Assembly: GCF_026191185.1 (NCBI RefSeq)
Contig: NZ_JAPHOV010000001.1
Coordinates: 739,001-803,000, forward strand
DNA length: 64,000 nt
Direction: 5' to 3'
Origin: Legionella sp. PATHC032
GTDB lineage: Bacteria; Pseudomonadota; Gammaproteobacteria; Legionellales; Legionellaceae
Position 1 is the first letter of the stretch. Every line of letters begins with the position of its first letter. A program made the position numbers and the translations under genes. The notes beneath the pieces are model-generated. The model was not told the origin of the DNA. It saw only the letters and a program-made list of their open reading frames with translations, and made no database searches. Shown here piece by piece: positions 57,939 to 64,000 of this stretch.

Positions 57939-60900
57939 CTAATACTGTATCTCCGCAGGTTCGTTTGGCTTATGTCGATGATCTTCGGCTAAATAGGTAT
58001 ATAGAGTAGGTACTACGAACAGGGTGAAACAGGTACCTATTAATAAACCTGTAGAGATAACGAGTCCTATATCGAATCGACTTGCTGCCCCAGCACCGCT
58101 GGCAATAAGAAGAGGTATTACTCCAAACACCATGGCAGCTGTTGTCATTAATATAGGTCGTAATCTAATTCCAGCAGCTTCTTCAACAGCAGCACGTTTA
58201 TCAAGATTTTTTTCACGTTGCAAATGATTAGCAAAATCTACTATCAATATTCCATGTTTACTGATGAGTCCAATTAAAGTAATCAAACCAACTTGAGTGT
58301 AGATATTAATAGTCGCTACTCCAAGGTTAAGCGGGATAAGCGCGCCACAGATAGACATTGGTACGCTGATTAGAACGATTAATGGATCACGAAAACTCTC
58401 ATACTGCGCTGCCAGCACTAAAAAAATGACAACAATAGCAAAAAGGAATGCAAAGATGAGAGCACTCCCTTCTTGCATAAATTGCCTGGATTCTCCTCCA
58501 TAATCATAAGTAAATCCCTTGGGCAAAACTTCCTGGGCTGCTTTTTGTAAAAATTCCAAACCCTGGCCTAATGTTTTACCTGGCATCATGACAGCCTGAA
58601 TTGTTGCAGAATTGAGTTGTTGGAAATGGGTAGCTGCATTAGGTTGAGTTTTTTCGGTTGGGGTTATCACAGTGGATAATGGAACCATAGTGCCGTTTAG
58701 TGTTTTTACATAAATTTGGCCTAATTGTTCTATAGTAAGACGGAATTTGCGTGCCAGTTGTGGGATGACCTGGTAGCTGCGACCTTCCAGATTGAAGTAA
58801 TTGATGTAGTTGCCGGACAAAGCACTTGTCAGGCTACTTCCAAGCGCTCTCATATCCAAGCCCATTTCGGAAGCTTTTGCTCGATTGATGCTAAACTCCA
58901 CTTGTGGTTGGTTAAATTTAAGGGAATTGTCTATGTATATGAATAACCCACTACTCCTGGCTTTTTCAGTTAACTTGTTCGACACATCCATTAAACTCTG
59001 GAAATCATTCGTTGTCTTAACCACAAATTGTACGGCAGGACCACCACCGCCGCCAGGCAGGGGAGGTGGGACAATGGCGAAAGCATTAAGTCCTGCAATT
59101 TTAGATAACTTTTTTTGTAAAGGTTCTTTTAGAGCAAACTGACTTTTTTTCCTTTGATCCCATGGTTTTAAAACCATTCCTGAAATAGGTTGGCTCATGT
59201 TCACTGTAAAATAGTTTTCTGTTTCAGGAAAACTTTTATAAATGGCATCAAAGGGCTTTGTATAGGCTTCTATGTAGTCTAAGGTTGCATATTGTGGAGC
59301 AGTAGCCATTACAAAAAAGAAGCCTTGATCTTCATCAGGCGCAGTTTCAGCAGCCGTGTTAGAATACAAGTAGGGCAACATTAAAATCACTACCCCTGCT
59401 AACAGCAACATCATTTCTCGGGTATCTAATAAGCTATGAAGTGCATTCTGGTAAATGCGTTTCAGTTTGTTAAAAAACTCATCCAGAAAAATAGCAAATT
59501 TTCCACTAGTGGCTTCTTCGGATAGAATTTTTGAACACATCATGGGGGACAGCGTTAAGGCAATAACCCCTGAAATAATAACCGCACTTGCCAATGTAAA
59601 AGCAAATTCCTTGAACAAAGCGCCAGTCAGTCCACTCATAAACCCTATTGGTGCATAAACAGCTGCTAGGGTGATTGTCATCGCAATAACCGGGGTGGCA
59701 ATTTCTCTGGCACCTATAATTGCGGCTTCAAAGGGGGTTTTTCCTTCTTCCAAATGGCGATGTACATTCTCTACCACTACAATGGCATCATCCACTACCA
59801 ATCCTATTGCTAACACAAAGGCAAGAAGGGTAAGCAAGTTGATGCTGTAACCCAGTATGAGCATCAAAGTACAGACACCAACCAATGACAGCGGGATGGT
59901 GACAACAGGAATAAGAACTGAACGAATAGAGCCTAAAAATAAAAAGATAACGATGATTACGATGACTGCGGCTTCAATGATAGTTTCCATTACCTCATGG
60001 ATGGATGCTCGAATAAATGCTGTGGCATCGTATACAATTGTACCAGTTAATGATGGCGGGAATTCTCTGACTATAGAAGGAAACAGTTTTCTAGCATCAT
60101 TGATTACAGTCAGTGGGTTAGCAGTTGGTGTTGGAGTGATCGATATAAAGACGGCCTTTTTACTGTTGAAAGTCACCGAGCTATCATAATTCTGTGAACC
60201 CAGTTCCACTTTAGCGATATCCCTGAGTCTAATTATTGATCCCTTATCGCTTTTTACGATCAGTCTTTCGAATTCCTCAACATTATTCAAATCAGTTTTA
60301 GCCGTGACATTGATGGCAACATATTCACTTTTAGTACTCCCCGCTGCAGTTAGGAAGTTGTTACTGGCTAAAACAGCTGACACATCAGCCGGAGTGACGT
60401 TAAGCGCAGCCATTTTAATTGGATCCATGAATATTCGCATGGAATAAGTTTGACCACCTAAAATATCAGCCTTGGCTACTCCATCCACTGTTTGCAACTG
60501 GGGTTGAACGACTCGGGTAGCGTAGTCAGTAATTTGCTGAGGAGTCATATCCTTACTGTCCAGACTAATGTACATCAGTGCGGTTGATGAGTCTGATTTT
60601 TTCAAGATAACTGGTTGTTGTGATTCTTTAGGTAACTGATTGAGCGTTTGCTGCACTTTACTCATGACATCAGTAAAAGCAATTTGAGGGTCGAAATTCA
60701 GCTTGATGTTTAGGGTAATTGTGCTAAGGCCTTGCTGACTTGATGAGGTCATATAATCTATTCCCTCAGCACTGGCAACAGCACTTTCAAGAGGAGTAGT
60801 GATAAATCCGGCTATGAGTTCAGCATCAGCGCCGGGATAACCGGTCATTATGGTTATGACTGTATTCTCCATTTTAGGGTATTGGCGAATTTGCATTTTA

Positions 60901-60989
60901 TAGATGGAGTTTATCCCGAATAGAAAAATCAACATACTGACCACTATGGAGAGAACCGGGCGCTTGATGAATAGATCTGTGAATTTCAT
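57939..60989 (-). CDS. RND multidrug efflux pump (HAE1/AcrB type)
   Basis: An inner membrane pump of 1016 residues with the internal duplication of RND proteins. Proton-relay residues are visible: the Asp pair in GLVVDDAIVVVENV (helix 4) and the Lys in LIGLISKHGILIVDFAN (helix 10). The ENVHRHLEEGKTPFEAA loop and the periplasmic porter domains are in place. It follows its adaptor gene by 116 bases, the usual order in an operon, though the adaptor gene comes first here as it lies upstream on the minus strand. The TolC-like channel encoded at 36828-38195 is a likely exit duct. Substrates unknown. Confidence 0.95.
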   Translation of the reverse strand: MKFTDLFIKRPVLSIVVSMLIFLFGINSIYKMQIRQYPKMENTVITIMTGYPGADAELIAGFITTPLESAVASAEGIDYMTSSSQQGLSTITLNIKLNFDPQIAFTDVMSKVQQTLNQLPKESQQPVILKKSDSSTALMYISLDSKDMTPQQITDYATRVVQPQLQTVDGVAKADILGGQTYSMRIFMDPIKMAALNVTPADVSAVLASNNFLTAAGSTKSEYVAINVTAKTDLNNVEEFERLIVKSDKGSIIRLRDIAKVELGSQNYDSSVTFNSKKAVFISITPTPTANPLTVINDARKLFPSIVREFPPSLTGTIVYDATAFIRASIHEVMETIIEAAVIVIIVIFLFLGSIRSVLIPVVTIPLSLVGVCTLMLILGYSINLLTLLAFVLAIGLVVDDAIVVVENVHRHLEEGKTPFEAAIIGAREIATPVIAMTITLAAVYAPIGFMSGLTGALFKEFAFTLASAVIISGVIALTLSPMMCSKILSEEATSGKFAIFLDEFFNKLKRIYQNALHSLLDTREMMLLLAGVVILMLPYLYSNTAAETAPDEDQGFFFVMATAPQYATLDYIEAYTKPFDAIYKSFPETENYFTVNMSQPISGMVLKPWDQRKKSQFALKEPLQKKLSKIAGLNAFAIVPPPLPGGGGGPAVQFVVKTTNDFQSLMDVSNKLTEKARSSGLFIYIDNSLKFNQPQVEFSINRAKASEMGLDMRALGSSLTSALSGNYINYFNLEGRSYQVIPQLARKFRLTIEQLGQIYVKTLNGTMVPLSTVITPTEKTQPNAATHFQQLNSATIQAVMMPGKTLGQGLEFLQKAAQEVLPKGFTYDYGGESRQFMQEGSALIFAFLFAIVVIFLVLAAQYESFRDPLIVLISVPMSICGALIPLNLGVATINIYTQVGLITLIGLISKHGILIVDFANHLQREKNLDKRAAVEEAAGIRLRPILMTTAAMVFGVIPLLIASGAGAASRFDIGLVISTGLLIGTCFTLFVVPTLYTYLAEDHRHKPNEPAEIQY

Positions 60990-61105
60990 AAGTTATCCTG
61001 CAAAAAACTGACCATGATCCTAGTCGGTAGTAAAGAACAATAAGCCATATTATTAGAGCATGCTAATGTTATAAAATGATTTAAATACCGAGTTGTCAAC
61101 ACGAT

Positions 61106-62368
61106 CTATTGTCCCAGTTGGTTGGGATTACTGTCTGTGTCGAGTTTGACACTGTTGTTAATAACAACAGGGGTACCATTTTGTAATTTCAAGTCACCAG
61201 TACTTACGACCAATTGACCTGCTTTAATGCCTTTCTTGATAACTGTGTAATTTCCTTGTTGCTCTCCGGTAGTGACGAATACCCGGTTTACAATCAACTG
61301 GTCAGTACCATCCTTATTTTTCTTACCTTCTTTGCTTTTTTCAATTATATAGACAGCATTTCCATAGAGACTGTAAGAAATTGCTGTGGAAGGAACGATA
61401 ATAGTATTAGGCTCTGCAGGTTGATCCACTTCAATGGAAGCAAACATACCTGGGATAAATACAAAATTTCGTATTTTATTTTGTTTGTTTAATTCTGTAC
61501 TGCAGGCCACAATCATTTTATCCCCTCTGACTTGTTTACGTGTTTTGATAAGAGAAGATTTGGTCGGATCTTGAATTGCATCAGCAGGGCAGTTCGGTAA
61601 TAGGGCTTGTACCTGAACATTATGAGTAGTTAGATCTACTTTAGAGTTTACTGCATGAATGACTCCCTCAAAGAGAATATTAGGAAATTCCTCTACGCGA
61701 AAGGTCACAGGTTGGTTAAGATGAATTCTTTTGTAATATTGCTCTGGTAAGTAAAATTCCAGATAAAGAGGATCCAGTGATTGTAAAGAAACTATGGAGG
61801 TTTGCCCTGGAGTGACGTATTGCCCCAGGTTTACCTGGCGGATACCAAGGCGACCAGAAAAAGGGGCTCCTATGTGTTTTTGTTTAATTTGTGCTTGAAT
61901 CTGCTCTACTTTTGCTTGAGCCTGTTGTAAGTTGGCTTTGGCTTCATCAACACTGGAGCTTGGTGTGGCGCCACGCTTGAAGAGATCAGTTTGTCGTTTA
62001 TAGCTGAGTTCTTTAAGCGTTAATTCCGACTGGTTAAATTTGAGCAAGGCTTGATCGATGCTGTCGTCAATGGTGATCAATGGTTCATCTTTTTCTACGT
62101 ATTGCCCTGATTCAAAATGAATTTGAACTACATTCCCAGAGGCTTCTGAGTTGACATCAACTCCGTTGATTGCAACGAAATTACCTACAGCGTCAATGGT
62201 TGGCTTCCAATCCACTGCTTGAGCAACGGCGGAAGAAACGGTAACAGCAGGAGGCGCATAACTGGCGAAGAATTGTTTAATCATGTAAGCCTTAATTAGA
62301 TTAAAAGCTATGATTCCACCGAAAACTACCAACAAGATTATTCCCATGATAGTCAATCGTTTATTCAT
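61106..62368 (-). CDS. RND efflux periplasmic adaptor (membrane fusion protein)
   Basis: A 420-residue adaptor joining the RND pump to an outer-membrane channel. One N-terminal membrane helix (TIMGIILLVVFGGIIAFNLI) anchors it; then come the lipoyl half-motifs (GNVVQIHFESGQYVEKDEPLITID and IGAPFSGRLGIRQVNLGQYV), the coiled-coil hairpin with QAQAKVEQIQAQIKQ, and the beta-barrel and membrane-proximal domains. An asparagine- and lysine-rich insert around IEKSKEGKKNKDGTDQ occurs near the C-terminus. It is the first gene of the pump operon. Confidence 0.93.
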   Translation of the reverse strand: MNKRLTIMGIILLVVFGGIIAFNLIKAYMIKQFFASYAPPAVTVSSAVAQAVDWKPTIDAVGNFVAINGVDVNSEASGNVVQIHFESGQYVEKDEPLITIDDSIDQALLKFNQSELTLKELSYKRQTDLFKRGATPSSSVDEAKANLQQAQAKVEQIQAQIKQKHIGAPFSGRLGIRQVNLGQYVTPGQTSIVSLQSLDPLYLEFYLPEQYYKRIHLNQPVTFRVEEFPNILFEGVIHAVNSKVDLTTHNVQVQALLPNCPADAIQDPTKSSLIKTRKQVRGDKMIVACSTELNKQNKIRNFVFIPGMFASIEVDQPAEPNTIIVPSTAISYSLYGNAVYIIEKSKEGKKNKDGTDQLIVNRVFVTTGEQQGNYTVIKKGIKAGQLVVSTGDLKLQNGTPVVINNSVKLDTDSNPNQLGQ

Positions 62369-62550
62369 TATCTTCCCCTGTTAATGCTTGAAAAAATTTT
62401 AATTTAGCAAATATAACATAAACATTTACTTTATCATCTTATTGTTTGAGATGACTTATTATTTTTAATATTTTCATGATTGATTCTGCTTCCTCTCTAA
62501 CAAAATTGAATTGTAATGAACTTTGATTTTATGGGTACAAAAAAATCCTA

Positions 62551-62578
62551 TTGACTAAATTGAAGACTTTGATACTAT
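62551..62578 (+). promoter_or_regulatory. Probable sigma70 promoter of the small exported protein gene
   Basis: TTGACT at 62551-62556 and TACTAT at 62573-62578 are separated by 16 bases. The transcript would start around 62585, after the in-frame ATG at 62551, which supports translation from 62608. Confidence 0.5.
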
Positions 62579-62607
62579 GCAGCTTCCATCTTACTAAGGG
62601 GAAGCTC

Positions 62608-63012
62608 ATGAAGTTAAAATCATTGTTATTTGTTGTATGTTTCAGTTTGTTTTCTAACGTTTTTGCTGCAAATCTTCACTTACATCCCAAGGCTGATAAT
62701 GCAGACAAGAAATCAATACAAAAAAGCGTAACTTATCCTGGTTACTGCCAAATTGAAATCATTAACCAAAGCTTCACAGATGTCCGTGTATTCGGTACAT
62801 TTGATGATGGCACAACTATAGATTTCAATATCTATCGTTATGAGTCACCTCATTATATAAGCCTGTTCTATAATTTCTATTGCCATAGTGGTATGTACAT
62901 TACTATTACATCACCTTATTATACTATTTATTCCGGTTGGACAAACGTTAATAGTACCATCCGTGTTGTTCCTTACTTGAAAGAAGCTAAGGCTGAGTTA
63001 TCAACCAGATAA
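62608..63012 (+). CDS. Small exported hypothetical protein
   Basis: 134 residues from the ATG at 62608, chosen because AAGGGGAA precedes it and a clean signal peptide follows (MKLKSLLFVVCFSLFSNVFA). The mature part begins with a histidine-rich stretch (ANLHLHPKA) and then has a beta-rich domain with three cysteines (YCQIEI, NFYCHSG) and many tyrosines. I do not recognise the family. It precedes a histidine-rich lipoprotein gene and a BON lipoprotein gene on the same strand, a run of envelope proteins. Confidence 0.68.
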   Translation: MKLKSLLFVVCFSLFSNVFAANLHLHPKADNADKKSIQKSVTYPGYCQIEIINQSFTDVRVFGTFDDGTTIDFNIYRYESPHYISLFYNFYCHSGMYITITSPYYTIYSGWTNVNSTIRVVPYLKEAKAELSTR

Positions 63013-63064
63013 TTCATTAAAATTCGGGAAAGCTTTCAATGATTCGAGAGCTTTCTCTTCCTTT

Positions 63065-63070
63065 GAGGAG
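63065..63070 (+). promoter_or_regulatory. Ribosome binding site setting the start at 63077
   Basis: GAGGAG lies 6 bases before the ATG at 63077. The in-frame TTG at 63071 directly abuts it and is therefore unlikely to be used. Confidence 0.5.
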
Positions 63071-63076
63071 TTGTAT

Positions 63077-63514
63077 ATGAAATACCTCATTCCCTGCGTT
63101 TTATTGTTTCCTTTACTTTCTTCCTGCACAGTTATCCAAGAAGACTTTTATCAACCAGAATATTTGGGGCCTGCTCCTCGCGTAGAGGTTACCCCCTTCT
63201 ATCCTCAAGGGCATTATCATCGTCATTACAATCAGAGATATCATGGTAATAATCGATACTACAGTGCGCCAAGGGGGCAGGTTCATTATGAGCATGCGAA
63301 AACTCAAGGTCATGCTGCTGTAGTTACTCCGCCACCATCACAAGCCAGAGTTGAAGTTCAGAAAAATGTTCACGGACACAATGCAAATAATGGTCAGGTG
63401 CATGGACATGCTCATGATAATGGCAATGTGCACAGCCATCCTGATTCTTCTAATGTACATGGACATGATACTTCCAGTTCTGAGGAACAGAAAAAAATTC
63501 ATGGTCATAGTTAA
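63077..63514 (+). CDS. Histidine-rich lipoprotein
   Basis: 145 residues. The signal peptide ends in LLSSC, a lipobox, so it is anchored to a membrane by Cys17. Residues 45-65 are His/Tyr/Arg-rich, and from residue 95 to the end there is a run of HGH or HSH words separated by short Asn/Gly/Asp/Ser spacers (HGHNANNGQVHGHAHDNG and so on, five or more repeats). Such tails bind zinc, nickel or copper in other proteins. It has no recognisable enzymatic domain. The upstream gene also encodes an exported His-containing protein. Metal storage or buffering in the envelope is a reasonable guess, not shown. Confidence 0.72.
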   Translation: MKYLIPCVLLFPLLSSCTVIQEDFYQPEYLGPAPRVEVTPFYPQGHYHRHYNQRYHGNNRYYSAPRGQVHYEHAKTQGHAAVVTPPPSQARVEVQKNVHGHNANNGQVHGHAHDNGNVHSHPDSSNVHGHDTSSSEEQKKIHGHS

Positions 63515-63619
63515 TAATTTAACTTGTTTCTCAAAGAACTAAAATTGTACTATTATCCTCTTCGTATCTGGGTAGTTTTTATGATACTCTAATAACGTTT
63601 TTATCTTTAAGGAGCCTCT

Positions 63620-63931
63620 ATGCGCGACTCACTTAAGATGTTATTAGTGGGATCCATATCCATGATAATTATTGCGTGTGCTGCTTCTCCTCTGTCGGAA
63701 AGTACAGGGGAATATCTTGATAGTTCAACGACTACTGCCAAAGTGAAGGCCAGTTTGGTTGACCAATTGGGGACTACTGGATTTGCTGTAAAAGTAAAAA
63801 CATATAAAGATCAAGTGCAGTTGAGCGGTTTTGTCGATTCTCAAAGAATAAAACAAAGAGCCGGAATCATCGCGGCTGGCGTAGATGGTGTAAAGAGCGT
63901 TCGTAATGACCTTATTATAAAAACAAGGTGA
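63620..63931 (+). CDS. BON-domain lipoprotein
   Basis: 103 residues. The lipobox IIIAC lies near residue 20, and the mature part is a single BON domain: TTTAKVKASLVDQLG, VKVKTYKDQVQLSGFV, and GIIAAGVDGVKSVRNDLII. BON domains (OsmY, DolP) bind phospholipids in the periplasm; single-domain lipoproteins of this type are common in gamma-proteobacteria. An AAGGAGC site precedes the ATG. It lies 105 bases after the histidine-rich lipoprotein gene. Confidence 0.86.
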   Translation: MRDSLKMLLVGSISMIIIACAASPLSESTGEYLDSSTTTAKVKASLVDQLGTTGFAVKVKTYKDQVQLSGFVDSQRIKQRAGIIAAGVDGVKSVRNDLIIKTR

Positions 63932-63958
63932 ATATAACCTTCCAACCAAGGAACATTC

Positions 63959-64000
63959 ATGTTTGACGAAAGTTATACTATAAAAAATTTTGATGATGTT
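63959..64000 (+). CDS. Start of a further gene (runs off the right edge)
   Basis: An ATG at 63959 follows an AAGGAA ribosome site by five bases and stays open to the end of the window (MFDESYTIKNFDDV). Fourteen codons are too few to assign a family. Confidence 0.5.
   Translation, partial: MFDESYTIKNFDDV

Overview
The window is chromosomal DNA of a Legionella, almost certainly Legionella pneumophila. The DNA is AT-rich, and it carries the htpAB (groES-groEL) locus and two well-known Dot/Icm effector genes lying tail to tail: ankX (Fic phosphocholine transferase with ankyrin repeats) and lem3 (the phosphatase-fold enzyme that removes phosphocholine). No phage, transposase, CRISPR array, tRNA or rRNA gene was recognised. 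Most of the window is ordinary core genome with a few accessory islands.

Layout. 1-1590 (minus): a DUF692 metalloenzyme with its DUF2063 partner, the partner running off the left edge. 1866-3050: a small orphan gene and a periplasmic amino-acid-binding protein. 3182-9971 (plus): glnE, an alpha/beta hydrolase, and a three-gene HlyD/ABC efflux operon. 10080-13246 (minus): rimO and dsbD. 13325-15446: sigma32-type promoter, groES, groEL and a clear terminator. 15519-18333: a Dps-like protein and a membrane protein with a spermidine-synthase-like domain. 18421-22243: parE and a double-ATPase peptide ABC gene, divergent. 22332-26615: a 1427-residue orphan protein that I read as a degenerate SecA-like motor followed by long helical regions and an acidic C-terminal tail. 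26624-28632: a palindromic element, a stem-loop and proS. 28809-33377: ankX and lem3. 33464-38857 (minus): a SulP transporter fused to a carbonic anhydrase, then the tight operon pcm-tolC-ttcA. 39038-44670 (plus): kbl-tdh threonine catabolism, ettA, an L,D-transpeptidase and paired YeeE/YedE half-transporters. 44709-50192: a FadL-type porin, a secreted IcmL/DotI-like protein and hutG on minus, then a repeat-bearing intergenic stretch, a short-chain dehydrogenase and hutI on plus. 50219-57697: a DUF3298 protein overlapping an OPT peptide transporter, a small cysteine-containing exported protein, a dicarboxylate symporter and valS. 57939-62368 (minus): an RND efflux pump and its adaptor. 62608 to the end: three small exported proteins (one histidine-rich lipoprotein, one BON lipoprotein) and the first codons of another gene.

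Taken together, amino-acid use is well represented (histidine: hutG, hutI; threonine: kbl, tdh; peptide and amino-acid uptake: OPT, SBP, DAACS, ABC), which fits a bacterium that feeds on amino acids inside host cells. tolC sits in the window together with an RND pump and an ABC/HlyD exporter that could use it. The strongest candidates for undescribed biology are the SecA-like orphan at 22332-26615, the exported IcmL-like protein at 45938-46909, and the DUF692/DUF2063 pair at the left edge. All functional names come from motif reading and family knowledge; no searches were run.
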